Assembly (NCBI GenBank): GCA_023150555.1
Contig: JAKLKQ010000043.1
Location: forward strand, 1 to 57,583
Length of the DNA stretch: 57,583 nucleotides
Source of the DNA: Planctomycetota bacterium
GTDB taxonomy: Bacteria; Planctomycetota; SZUA-567; H5-PLA8
Reading direction: 5' to 3'
Shown here: positions 10,551 to 19,526 of the stretch, piece by piece
Position numbering within the stretch: the first letter of the stretch is position 1
Layout: each line of letters starts with the position of its first letter
Translations under genes and position numbers: made by a program
Notes under the pieces: generated by a model
The model's input: the letters and a program-made list of their open reading frames with translations, nothing else
Databases searched by the model: none
Told to the model about the DNA's origin: nothing

Positions 10551-12079
10551 GCGTGATGGGTCTGGACATCGGCACCACCGGCGTGAAGGCCTGCATCTTC
10601 GATGCCGGCGGCAAGCTGCTGGCGCGGCACTACCGCGAGTATCCCCTCCTCTTCCCGCAGCCGGGCTGGAGCGAGATCGACCCGAAGCAGGTGCTCGACG
10701 CGACGAAGGCCGTCGTCGCGGCCGCCGCCGGCGAAGCCACGTCCAAGGGCGACGCCGTCGCCGCCGTGTGCGTCTCGGCGCAGGGCGAAGCCGTCACGCC
10801 CGTCGACGCCAAGGGCGCGCCGCTGGGCAACAGCATCGTCACCTTCGACGCGCGCACCGCGCCCTACGTCTCGTTCTGGGAAGAGAAGCTGGGGCGCGGC
10901 GAGTTCTTCCGCATCACGGGCATGCCGCTGCACGGCATGTACACGCTCCCGAAGGTACAGTGGTGGAAGGATAACCGCCCCAAGGTCCACAAGAACGCAA
11001 AGCGTTACCTCTGCTACGAGGACCTCGCCGCGCAGGCCGTCTTCGGCCTCGAGCCGGTAATCGGGACCTCGCTGGCGGGCCGCGCCGGCGCCTACGACCT
11101 GCACGCGCGCGGCTGGTCGGAGAAACTCTTCGGAATCGCGGGGCTCGACACGAAGCTCTTCGCCAGGCCGTTGGCCGCGGGCACCGTGGCGGGCGAGATC
11201 CCCGCCGCGGCCTGCGACTCGCTCTCTCTGGCGCCCAAGGCGAAGCTCGTCGTGGGCGGGCACGACCAGGCGCTGTGCGCGATCGGCTGCGGCATCGACC
11301 GCCCGGGCCGCGCCAGCTACGTGACGGGCACCGTGGAGTGCATGGCGCCGGTCTTCGACGGCATGCGCCTGGACGCGGCGATGGAGCGCCACAACTTCTG
11401 CTGCTACGAGAGCGCCCTGCCCGGCAAGCACATGACCATCGTCTTCAACTTCACCGGCGGTTCGCTGCTGAAGTGGTGCCGCGACACGCTCTTTCCCGAA
11501 TGGGCCGCTGAGGCCATGCGCACGGGCAAGGACCCCTACGACGTCATGTTGGCGAACATTCCTGAGGGCCCGACGAAGCTGCTGGTGATGCCGCACTTCA
11601 CCACCACGGGCACGCCAGACCTGGACACGCACACCGCCGGCGCCGTGCTGGGCCTGCGCCTGGAGACCCCGCGCGCCGAGATCCTGAAAGCCGTGCTGGA
11701 AGGCGTCACCTACGAGATGGCCCTCAACGCGCGCCTGCAGCGCGACAGTGGCATCGAGGTCGCGCAGTACCGCGCCATCGGCGGCGGCGCCAACAGCGAG
11801 GCGTGGATGCGCATCAAGGCGGACATCCTCGGCGCGCCCATCGCGCGCATGGCCAACCACGAAGCCGGCTGCCTGGGCGCGGCAATGCTGGGCCTGGCAG
11901 CGCTGGGCGAGTTCAAGTCCGGCGCGGAAGCGAGCGCGAAACTGGCGAAGGTCGCGACCACCTTCGAGCCCGACGCGAAGAAGCACAAGGCATACGTCGA
12001 GCGCCTGGCGCTCTACGGCGAGTTGTATCCGAAACTCAAGGACACCATGCACGGCCTCACGGCCCTGCCGGCGAACTAA
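10547..12079 (+). CDS. rhaB: FGGY-family sugar kinase, probable rhamnulokinase
   Basis: 510 residues with the FGGY-kinase fold: N-terminal DIGTTGVKACIFDAGG phosphate loop, a VVGGHDQALCAIGCG segment, and the C-terminal GGGANSEAWMRIKAD ATP-site motif. It phosphorylates a ketose with ATP. The family also includes xylulo-, fuculo- and glycerol kinases, and sequence alone does not separate them here. The next two genes are an L-rhamnose isomerase and a rhamnulose-1-phosphate aldolase, so L-rhamnulose is the expected substrate. It starts in a 4-base overlap with the regulator and has GGGGAGG 8 bases upstream. Confidence 0.85.
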   Translation: MSVMGLDIGTTGVKACIFDAGGKLLARHYREYPLLFPQPGWSEIDPKQVLDATKAVVAAAAGEATSKGDAVAAVCVSAQGEAVTPVDAKGAPLGNSIVTFDARTAPYVSFWEEKLGRGEFFRITGMPLHGMYTLPKVQWWKDNRPKVHKNAKRYLCYEDLAAQAVFGLEPVIGTSLAGRAGAYDLHARGWSEKLFGIAGLDTKLFARPLAAGTVAGEIPAAACDSLSLAPKAKLVVGGHDQALCAIGCGIDRPGRASYVTGTVECMAPVFDGMRLDAAMERHNFCCYESALPGKHMTIVFNFTGGSLLKWCRDTLFPEWAAEAMRTGKDPYDVMLANIPEGPTKLLVMPHFTTTGTPDLDTHTAGAVLGLRLETPRAEILKAVLEGVTYEMALNARLQRDSGIEVAQYRAIGGGANSEAWMRIKADILGAPIARMANHEAGCLGAAMLGLAALGEFKSGAEASAKLAKVATTFEPDAKKHKAYVERLALYGELYPKLKDTMHGLTALPAN

Positions 12080-12099
12080 CTAAAGGAGAGGAGCACGCG

Positions 12100-13335
12100 A
12101 TGGCGGACCTCTGGCGCGAAGAATGGAAGCTTCTGGAGCGGAAACTCCAGGACCGCGGACTCGACGTGACCGCCATCCGCACGGCGGTGGCGAACTTCCG
12201 CTGCGAGACCCCCAGCTGGGGCTACGGGCCTAGCGGCACGCGCTTCGGCGTCTTCCCGCAGCCGGGCGAGGCGCGCACCATCCACGAGAAGCTCGAGGAC
12301 GCCGGGGAGTGCCACCGCCTGACCGGCGTCTGCCCCACCGTCGCTGTACACATCCCCTGGGACAAGGCCGACGACTACGATGCGCTGAAGGGCTTCGCCG
12401 CGCAGCAGAAGGTGCGTATCGGCGCCGTGAACCCCAACGTCTTCCAGGACCTCGACTATAAGTACGGCTCATTCGGGCATGCCGACGAGCGCGTGCGGCG
12501 CAAGGCGCTGGAGCACATGCAGGAATGCTGCGCGATCATGAAGTCCGTCGGCAGCGACATCCTCTCGCTCTGGTTCGCCGACGGCACCGACTACCCAGGC
12601 CAGGCGGACTTCCGCGAGCGCAAGCAGCGCTTCACCGAGTGCCTGCAGGCCACGTACAAAATGCTGCCCGCGAAGTCGCGCATGCTGATCGAGTACAAAC
12701 TCTTCGAGCCCGCGTTCTACCACACCGACCTCGCCGACTGGGGCATGGCGCTGAACTTCGCGCAGAAGTGCGGCGAGAACGCGCAGGTGCTGGTGGACCT
12801 CGGGCACCACGCGCAGGGCGTGAACATCGAACACCTCGTCGCGTTCCTGATCGATGAGAAGCGCCTGGGCGGCTTCCACTTCAACAACCGCAAGTACGCC
12901 GACGACGACCTGACGTGCGGCTCGACGAATCCGTACGAACTCTTCCTGATCTTCGCGGAACTGACCGCCGCCGAGGCCGAGAAGAGCACCCTGCCCCACC
13001 CCATCGCCTACATGATCGACCAGTCGCACAACACGAAGAACAAGCTCGAGGCCATGATCCAGACCGTCGAGCAGGTGCAAACCGCGCAGGCCAAGGCGCT
13101 TCTGGTCAACCGCAAGAAGCTGAAGGCGGCGCAGGCGAACAACGACGTCGTCGGCGCCGAACGATGCGTGATGGAGGCGTACAATACCGACGTCGAGCCG
13201 CTGTTGATGAGCGTGCGAGAGCAACTGGGCGCGGCGTTGAAGCCCCTCGAGATCTTCCGCCTCAGCGACTACACGAGGAAGAAAGCCGAGGCCCGCCGCG
13301 GCAAGGTCGCCGGCGCCGGACTTGGCGTGAACTGA
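12100..13335 (+). CDS. rhaI: L-rhamnose isomerase (RhaI type)
   Basis: 411 residues, a TIM-barrel metal-dependent isomerase converting L-rhamnose to L-rhamnulose. It matches the Pseudomonas-like RhaI branch rather than E. coli RhaA. Visible active-site segments include VAVHIPWD, ADGTDYPGQADF, IEYKLFEPAFYHTD (metal-binding Glu), VDLGHHAQGVNIEH (Asp/His) and GGFHFNNRKYADDDL. The ATG follows AAAGGAGAGGAG. It lies 20 bases after rhaB and 17 bases before the aldolase gene, clearly in one operon. Members of this branch often accept several aldoses. Confidence 0.93.
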   Translation: MADLWREEWKLLERKLQDRGLDVTAIRTAVANFRCETPSWGYGPSGTRFGVFPQPGEARTIHEKLEDAGECHRLTGVCPTVAVHIPWDKADDYDALKGFAAQQKVRIGAVNPNVFQDLDYKYGSFGHADERVRRKALEHMQECCAIMKSVGSDILSLWFADGTDYPGQADFRERKQRFTECLQATYKMLPAKSRMLIEYKLFEPAFYHTDLADWGMALNFAQKCGENAQVLVDLGHHAQGVNIEHLVAFLIDEKRLGGFHFNNRKYADDDLTCGSTNPYELFLIFAELTAAEAEKSTLPHPIAYMIDQSHNTKNKLEAMIQTVEQVQTAQAKALLVNRKKLKAAQANNDVVGAERCVMEAYNTDVEPLLMSVREQLGAALKPLEIFRLSDYTRKKAEARRGKVAGAGLGVN

Positions 13336-13352
13336 AGAAAAGGAAAACGATC

Positions 13353-15452
13353 ATGAGCAGCACCGCGAAGACGAACTTCCGCCACGTCGACCACCTGTGG
13401 GACGAGAAAAAAGTTCCCGCCGATCCCGTCGGGCAGCTGCTGATCCGCTCGAACTGGCTGGGCGCCGACCTGCGCCTGACCAACTACGCCGGCGGCAACA
13501 CCAGCGTGAAGGCACGCGAGAAGGACCCGCTTACCGGCGCCGACGTCGACGTGCTGTGGGTGAAGGGCAGCGGAGGCGACCTGGGCACGATGAAGCGCGA
13601 AGGCTTGGCCAGCCTGTACCTCGACAAAGTTCACGCGCTCGAAAAGCTTTACCGCGGTATCGAGCACGAGGATGAGATGGTCGGCTACCTGCCGCACTGC
13701 ACCTTCAACCTCAATCCGCGCGCCGCGTCCATCGACACGCCGCTGCACGCCTTCCTTCCGTACACGCACATCGATCACCTGCACCCCGACGCCGTGATCG
13801 CCATCGCCACCGCGGCCGACGGCGAGCAGGTGACGCGCGAACTATACGAAGGCACCGTCGGCTGGGTGCCGTGGCAGCGCCCGGGTTTCGACCTCGGCCT
13901 GAAGCTGCGTGCCTGCAACGCCAAGACGCCGCGCCTGCGCGGCATCGTGCTGGGCGGGCACGGGCTCTTCTCGTGGGGCAAGACCGCGCGCGAGTGCTAC
14001 GAGAACACGCTGGAGCTGATCGAGACCGCCGCCGCGCACCTGGAAGCCAAGCGCAAGGGCAAGGCCGTCTTCGGCGGCGTAGCCATTCCCTCACTCGACG
14101 AGGAAGCGCGCCGCAAGCAAGCGCTGCGAGCAATGCCCATCCTGCGCGGATTGACCTCCATCGGCGGACGCACGATCGGGCACTTCCGCGACGACGCCGC
14201 GGTGATCGAGTTCGCCGGCTCGAAGGACCTCGCGCGCCTGGCCGCCGCGGGCACCAGTTGCCCCGATCACTTCCTGCGCACCAAGCGCACTCCGCTGGTG
14301 CTGGATCTCGCGCCCGATGCCGACCCGCTGGCCAAGCGCGAGCAACTCACCGCTGCTTTCGCAAAGTACCGCGACGAATACAAAGCGTATTACGACCGCT
14401 GCAAGCATCCGGATAGCCCGCCGCTGCGCGCACCGGATCCCGTCGTGATCGTCTGGCCGGGCGTGGGGCTCTTCGCCTTCGCAAAGGACAAGGCCACCGC
14501 GCGCGTCAGCGCCGAGTTCTACGTCAACGCGATCAACGTAATGCGCGGCGCCGAATCGCTGGGCGGATACCGGAGCATCAGCGAGCAGGAAGCGTTCGAC
14601 ATCGAGTACTGGGCGCTGGAGGAAGCCAAGCTGCGCCGCATGCCGAAGGAGAAGAGCCTCAGCCGCCGCGTCGCGATCGTGACCGGCGCAGGCAGCGGCA
14701 TCGGCAAGGCCATCGCCGAACGCTTCGCGCGCGAAGGCGCCTGCGTCGTCGTCGGCGACCTGAACGCCGAGGCCGCCGGGAAGGCTGCCGAGTCGATCAA
14801 CGCTTTCGCGCCGGAGCAAGCCGTCTCGGTGAAAATGGACGTAAGCAAGGCCGAAGATATCGAGGCCGCGTTCGCCGCCGGCTGCCTGGCCTACGGCGCG
14901 GTGGACCTCGTCGTCAACAACGCGGGACTCTCGATCTCGAAGCCCCTAGCCGACACGACCGAGAAGGACTGGGACCTGCAGTACGACGTGATGGCGCGCG
15001 GCAGCTTCCTGGTCAGCCGCACGGCGGCGCGCTGCTTCGAGGCCCAGGCGCTGGGCGGAGACATCCTTTACGTCGTCAGCAAGAACGCGCTGGTCGCGGG
15101 GCCGAACAACGTCGCTTACGGCAGCGTCAAGGCCGCGCAGCTGCACCAGGCGAGGCTGCTGGCCGCCGAACTCGGACCCCAAGGCATCCGAGTGAACACC
15201 ATCAACCCCGACGCCGTCGTGCGCGGCAGCGGCATCTTCCAGACCGGCTGGGGCGCAGACCGCGCCAAGACTTACGGCATCAAGGAAGAGGATCTGCCGC
15301 AGTTCTACGCCAAGCGCACCCTGCTCAACCAGGAGATCCTGCCCGAGGACATCGCGGCGGCCGCATTCGTGCTCGTCGGCGGCGAACTCTCGAAGAGCAC
15401 CGGCATGATCGTACCGGTGGATGGCGGCCTGGCGGCGGCCTTCGCGCGCTGA
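13353..15452 (+). CDS. rhaEW: Bifunctional rhamnulose-1-phosphate aldolase / lactaldehyde dehydrogenase
   Basis: 699 residues in two domains. Residues ~1-420 are a class II aldolase with zinc ligands in YTHIDHLHPDA and GGHGLFSWGK; it splits rhamnulose-1-phosphate into DHAP and L-lactaldehyde. From ~435 a short-chain dehydrogenase follows, with TGAGSGIGKAIA, NNAG and the catalytic YGSVK; in known RhaEW proteins it oxidises L-lactaldehyde to L-lactate with NAD. This matches the TIGR02632-type fusion in length and order. The ATG has AAAAGGAAAA 6 bases upstream. With LutABC downstream, the lactate has an obvious fate. Confidence 0.93.
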   Translation: MSSTAKTNFRHVDHLWDEKKVPADPVGQLLIRSNWLGADLRLTNYAGGNTSVKAREKDPLTGADVDVLWVKGSGGDLGTMKREGLASLYLDKVHALEKLYRGIEHEDEMVGYLPHCTFNLNPRAASIDTPLHAFLPYTHIDHLHPDAVIAIATAADGEQVTRELYEGTVGWVPWQRPGFDLGLKLRACNAKTPRLRGIVLGGHGLFSWGKTARECYENTLELIETAAAHLEAKRKGKAVFGGVAIPSLDEEARRKQALRAMPILRGLTSIGGRTIGHFRDDAAVIEFAGSKDLARLAAAGTSCPDHFLRTKRTPLVLDLAPDADPLAKREQLTAAFAKYRDEYKAYYDRCKHPDSPPLRAPDPVVIVWPGVGLFAFAKDKATARVSAEFYVNAINVMRGAESLGGYRSISEQEAFDIEYWALEEAKLRRMPKEKSLSRRVAIVTGAGSGIGKAIAERFAREGACVVVGDLNAEAAGKAAESINAFAPEQAVSVKMDVSKAEDIEAAFAAGCLAYGAVDLVVNNAGLSISKPLADTTEKDWDLQYDVMARGSFLVSRTAARCFEAQALGGDILYVVSKNALVAGPNNVAYGSVKAAQLHQARLLAAELGPQGIRVNTINPDAVVRGSGIFQTGWGADRAKTYGIKEEDLPQFYAKRTLLNQEILPEDIAAAAFVLVGGELSKSTGMIVPVDGGLAAAFAR

Positions 15453-15480
15453 CGCGCTATTTAAAGGAGGCACGTTTCCG

Positions 15481-16581
15481 ATGGCGACGCTCTACGGACG
15501 CACCTGGACGCGCGCGGAGCTTGCACGGCGCGCCGGCGACATCGGGCAGCTCGCGGGCATCGAACGCGTGGTGCTCGACGACGGTCCCGCCCGCGGCCTG
15601 CGTGCCGCGCTGCTGCGCACCGGCACCGGCCTCGAGGCGGAAGTCCTGCTCGACCGCGCGATGGACCTGGGCCGCGTGAGCTTCAAAGGCCAGGCGCTGG
15701 GCTACCGCGCGCCGTCGGGCGACGTGCATCCGTCGCATTACGACGCGCTGGGCCTGGGCTGGCTGCGCAGCTTCGGCGCGGGGCTGGTAACGACCTGCGG
15801 CCTGCAGAACGTCGGTTCGCCCTGCGAGGACGAAGGCCTGCCGCACGGTCTGCACGGCGGCATCGGCAACACGCCCGCTCACGAAGTCTCCACGAGCTGC
15901 GACTGGGTGGGCGACGAGTACGTCCTGCGCGTACGCGGCAAGGTCCGCGAGGTTCCCGCGCTGGGCCTCTTCGGGCCCAACCTGCTGCTGACGCGCACCA
16001 TCGCTTCGCGGCTGGGCAGCGGCTCCATCGAGATCGAGGACACGGTCGAAAACCAGGGCTTCACGCCTTCGTCGCTGATGCTGCTCTACCACGTCAACGC
16101 GGGCTTTCCGGTCGTCGACGACGGCACGCGGCTGCTCACGGCCTCGCGCAAGGTCGAGCCCCGCGACGACGCGGCCAAGCCCGGCCTGAAAGACCACGAC
16201 CGCTTCGGCCCGCCGCAGCCGGGCTTCGCCGAGCAGGTCTACTTCCACGAGATGATCCCCGATGCGAAGGGCCGCGTGGAGGCCGCCCTGGTGGCGCCCG
16301 AACGCGGCGGCGAACGGCTGGCCTTGGCGCTCGAGTACGGCGCCAGAACGCTGCCGCGCTTCATCGAGTGGAAGATGACGGGCGCCGGGGCCTACGTGGT
16401 GGGCCTGGAGCCGGCCAACTGCCTGGTCATGGGCCGGGCCGACGAGCGGAAACGCGGATCACTCTCGACGTTGCAGCCGGGCGAATGCCGCGTATTCTCT
16501 TTGAAGCTTTCCGTGCTGGCTTCGGAGAAGGAGATCCAGGCGTTGGAGGCCCGCCTTGCACAGCGGCGCGCCTCGGCCTGA
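15481..16581 (+). CDS. Aldose-1-epimerase-like protein (DUF4432)
   Basis: 366 residues, beta-rich. It matches the DUF4432 branch of galactose-mutarotase-like proteins by its N-terminal GRTWTRAELARRAGDIGQ, the DRAMDLGRVSFKG strand, LPHGLHGGIGNTPA (a His pair that could act in acid/base catalysis) and LLYHVNAGFPVVDDG. In a sugar operon it probably interconverts anomers of rhamnose or another aldose before isomerisation; this is inferred from position. The start is set by a perfect AAAGGAGG 10 bases before the ATG. It lies 28 bases after rhaEW and 16 bases before lutA, linking the sugar and lactate genes. Confidence 0.85.
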   Translation: MATLYGRTWTRAELARRAGDIGQLAGIERVVLDDGPARGLRAALLRTGTGLEAEVLLDRAMDLGRVSFKGQALGYRAPSGDVHPSHYDALGLGWLRSFGAGLVTTCGLQNVGSPCEDEGLPHGLHGGIGNTPAHEVSTSCDWVGDEYVLRVRGKVREVPALGLFGPNLLLTRTIASRLGSGSIEIEDTVENQGFTPSSLMLLYHVNAGFPVVDDGTRLLTASRKVEPRDDAAKPGLKDHDRFGPPQPGFAEQVYFHEMIPDAKGRVEAALVAPERGGERLALALEYGARTLPRFIEWKMTGAGAYVVGLEPANCLVMGRADERKRGSLSTLQPGECRVFSLKLSVLASEKEIQALEARLAQRRASA

Positions 16582-16597
16582 CGGCTTCGCCACCTAA

Positions 16598-17350
16598 ATG
16601 AAACGAAAAGTCCACCTCTTCGTCACCTGCCTCGCCGACCAGATGATGCCCAGCGCGGCGTGGTCCGCCGTCGAACTGCTCGAGAAACTCGGCTGCGAGG
16701 TCGTCGTGCCCGAAGGCCAGACGTGCTGCGGCCAGCCGGCGTTCAATTCCGGCTACCGCGACGAGGCCCGCGAGGCCGCGCGGCATTGGATCAAGACCTT
16801 CAAGGACGCCGAGACGATCGTCTCTCCCAGCGGCAGCTGCACCAGCATGGTGAAGGTCTTCTACAAGGAACTCCTCGACCCGCAGAGCGACGAGGGCCGC
16901 GAGGCCGAACGGTTGGCCGCGCGCACCTTCGAACTGACGCAGTTCATCGTCCACGAACTGGGCGTCTGCGACCTGGGCGCGCGCTACGACGGCACGATCG
17001 CCTACCATGCGTCGTGCCACCTCCTTCGGGAACTGAACGAACGCACCGCTCCGCGGGCGCTGCTGGACCGCGTTGCCGGCGCCAAGGTCCTGGACCTGGG
17101 CGCGGCCGAGACCCTGTGCTGCGGCTTCGGCGGGACCTTCGCCGTGAAGATGAGCGAAGTCTCGGTCGCGATGATGAACGAGAAGCTGAAAGCCGTGGAA
17201 GCCAGCGGCGCCGACTGCCTGATCGCCTGCGACGCCGGGTGCCTGATGCACATGGCCGGCGGACTGACGCGCCGAGGCGCCCGCGTGAAGGCCTTCCACA
17301 TCGCCGAACTGCTGGCGGGCAAGGTGCCCGCGCCGCAGACCGCGCACTAG
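16598..17350 (+). CDS. lutA: Lactate utilisation protein A (Fe-S oxidoreductase)
   Basis: 250 residues with two CCG domains: CCGQPAFNSGY with a later SCTSM, then SCHLLRELNE and CCGFGGTFAVKM, ending in CDAGCLMHM. These cysteines bind an unusual iron-sulfur cluster like that of heterodisulfide reductase subunit B and glycolate oxidase GlcF. With LutB and LutC it oxidises L-lactate to pyruvate. No strong ribosome binding site is visible before the ATG, 16 bases after the previous stop, so translation may be coupled. Confidence 0.93.
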   Translation: MKRKVHLFVTCLADQMMPSAAWSAVELLEKLGCEVVVPEGQTCCGQPAFNSGYRDEAREAARHWIKTFKDAETIVSPSGSCTSMVKVFYKELLDPQSDEGREAERLAARTFELTQFIVHELGVCDLGARYDGTIAYHASCHLLRELNERTAPRALLDRVAGAKVLDLGAAETLCCGFGGTFAVKMSEVSVAMMNEKLKAVEASGADCLIACDAGCLMHMAGGLTRRGARVKAFHIAELLAGKVPAPQTAH

Positions 17351-17360
17351 AGACCGCTCG

Positions 17361-18809
17361 ATGCACGCCAACGCCAAGGACTTCAAGCAGAACGCGCACC
17401 GCGCATTGAACGACGCGTTTCTTCAGGGCGCGATCCGCAAGGCGACGCAGCGCTTCGTCAACGAGCGCACGCACGCCGTGGCCGAACGCCCCGACTTCGA
17501 GGCCCTGCGCGAACGCGGCCGCGCGATCAAGCAGGAAGCGCTGGACCGCCTGCCCGACCTGCTGCAGGAGTTCGAGGACAACGTTATCAGCTCCGGCGGG
17601 CAGGTGCACTGGGCGCGCGACGCCGAGGAAGCCCAGCAGATCATCGTGCGCATCGCGCGCAACGCCGGCGTGAAGACGATCGTCAAATCCAAGTCGATGA
17701 CCACCGAAGAGATCGGGCTCAACCCGGTGCTGGAGCGCGAAGGGTTCGTGCCCGTCGAGACCGATCTGGGCGAGTACATCCTGCAGCTCGACGACGACTA
17801 CCCTTCGCACATCATCGCCCCCGCCGTGCACAAGACGAAGGAAGATGTCGCGAATATCTTCGAACGCCGCCTGCACGTCAAAAATCCGCCCGAGGCCGGC
17901 ATCCCGGGCCTGAACGCGATCGCGCGCAAAGCCCTGCGCGGGAACTTCCTGAAGGCCGAGATGGGCCTGACCGGCGCGAACCTGGCCTGCGCCGAGACCG
18001 GCACCATTGTGCTGGTCGAGAACGAGGGCAACATCTGCCTCACCACCGCGCTGCCGCGCATCCACGTCGCGCTGGTGGGCATCGAAAAAGTAGTGCCGCG
18101 CTTCGACGACCTGTCCACCATGCTGATGTTGCTGCCGCGCAGTGCCACCGGGCAGCGCCTGGGCAGCTACACCTCCTTCATCACCGGCATCGCGAAGAAC
18201 GGCGAGGAAGGCCCCGAGCAGTTCCACGTCGTACTGCTCGACAACGGCCGCTCGCGCATCTACGCCGACGAGCACCTGCGCGGCTCGCTGCGCTGCATCC
18301 GCTGCGGCGCGTGCCTGAACGCCTGTCCCGTCTACAACCGCACCGGCGGCCACGCCTACGGGTGGGTCTACCCCGGCCCCATCGGCGCGGTGATCACCCC
18401 GCAATACCTGGGCCTGGCCGAAGCGCCCGAACTGCCGTACGCGAGTTCGCTGTGCGGCGCATGCTACGAAGTCTGCCCGGTGAAGATCGAGATCCCGCAC
18501 ATGCTGCTGGAACTACGCGGGCAGGTCGCGCAGGGTACCGCGCAGCGCGCGCCGGTGAAGCGCCCCTTCCTGGAAGCGCTCTCGTTCAGGGCCTTCGCCT
18601 TCGCCGCACAGCGCCCGGCGCTGTGGCGCCTGCTGTCGGGCATCGGCCGCCGGGTGCTGCGCAGCAAGGCCAGCGGCGCCACGATTCCCTCTGTGCCGCT
18701 GCCGGTGCTTCAGGACTGGACGCGCGACCGCGACCTCCCCACCCCGCCGGCCGACGGTTTCCTTGAGCAGTGGCGCACACGCCGGGGCAACAAGGGAGAC
18801 GACGCGTGA
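17361..18809 (+). CDS. lutB: Lactate utilisation protein B (4Fe-4S)
   Basis: 482 residues. An N-terminal LUD domain (with KSKSMTTEEIGLN and GANLACAETGTIVLVENEGN) precedes two 4Fe-4S motifs, CIRCGACLNACPVYNR and CGACYEVCPVKI, and a short C-terminal extension. It is the central electron-transfer subunit of the LutABC L-lactate oxidase. The start is 10 bases after the lutA stop, and its TGA overlaps the lutC GTG. The length and order match the Bacillus-type operon. Confidence 0.95.
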   Translation: MHANAKDFKQNAHRALNDAFLQGAIRKATQRFVNERTHAVAERPDFEALRERGRAIKQEALDRLPDLLQEFEDNVISSGGQVHWARDAEEAQQIIVRIARNAGVKTIVKSKSMTTEEIGLNPVLEREGFVPVETDLGEYILQLDDDYPSHIIAPAVHKTKEDVANIFERRLHVKNPPEAGIPGLNAIARKALRGNFLKAEMGLTGANLACAETGTIVLVENEGNICLTTALPRIHVALVGIEKVVPRFDDLSTMLMLLPRSATGQRLGSYTSFITGIAKNGEEGPEQFHVVLLDNGRSRIYADEHLRGSLRCIRCGACLNACPVYNRTGGHAYGWVYPGPIGAVITPQYLGLAEAPELPYASSLCGACYEVCPVKIEIPHMLLELRGQVAQGTAQRAPVKRPFLEALSFRAFAFAAQRPALWRLLSGIGRRVLRSKASGATIPSVPLPVLQDWTRDRDLPTPPADGFLEQWRTRRGNKGDDA

Positions 18810-19519
18810 CCGCCCGCGACCTGATCCTGGGCGATTTGCTGCGCGACGCCCCGCGCCTGGTGAAGCCGCGGGTGGAATCCGCGGACCTCGCGGCGCTGTC
18901 GCCAGCCGTCAGCGCGTTCGACCTCGAAGGCCTGATCGAACGCTTCATGGCACGATTGACGCTGGTCAAAGGCGAAGCCCTGCGCGCAAGAAACATGGAC
19001 GAGGCGCGCGCGGCGGTCGCAGGGCTGTGCGAGCGCTGGGGCGTGCGCGGCGCGGCATGCAGCACCGACCCGCTGGTGCAGGAACTCGGCGCGCAGGAGT
19101 TGCTTGCCGGGAGGAATCTGGCCGTTCAAGTGCTCGACGGCGCCGAGAGCGAGAACGCATGGCGCTCTGAACTGCGCGCGGCCTCGCAGGAAAGCCGGGA
19201 ACCGAACGTACCGTGGGACCTGGCGATCACCGGCTGCGCGGGGGCGCTGGCCGAGACCGGCAGCGTGGCCTTCCGCTGCGCGCCGGGGCGCAGCCGCAGC
19301 GGCTGGCTGCTGTGCGCCGGGCACCTGGTGGTGCTGGTCGCCGAACAGATCGTCCCGGACCTCGACAGCCTCTTCACCGGCGGCGGCGCGCTGGACAAGG
19401 ACGACCTTCCGCGCGCGATCACGCTCGTCACCGGCCCCAGCCGCACGGCGGATATCGAGCAGACGCTCACCGTCGGCGTGCACGGCCCGGGCCGCTTCGC
19501 CGCGCTGGTGATCGGTTAG
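18806..19519 (+). CDS. lutC: Lactate utilisation protein C (LUD domain)
   Basis: 237 residues forming a single LUD domain, with the family motif GALAETGSVAF near the middle and LVTGPSRTADIEQTLTVGVHG near the end. It is the third subunit of the L-lactate oxidation complex. The GTG at 18806 is chosen over an upstream in-frame start because it overlaps the lutB stop (GTGA) and has AAGGGA 7 bases upstream. It is the last gene of the run and converges with the kelch-like gene across 7 bases; no terminator hairpin is evident there. Confidence 0.92.
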   Translation: MTARDLILGDLLRDAPRLVKPRVESADLAALSPAVSAFDLEGLIERFMARLTLVKGEALRARNMDEARAAVAGLCERWGVRGAACSTDPLVQELGAQELLAGRNLAVQVLDGAESENAWRSELRAASQESREPNVPWDLAITGCAGALAETGSVAFRCAPGRSRSGWLLCAGHLVVLVAEQIVPDLDSLFTGGGALDKDDLPRAITLVTGPSRTADIEQTLTVGVHGPGRFAALVIG

Positions 19520-19526
19520 AAAAACC

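Noticed and set aside
10340..12052. 570-codon minus-strand frame opposite rhaB
   Set aside because: Shadow frame of an FGGY kinase whose motifs are on the plus strand.
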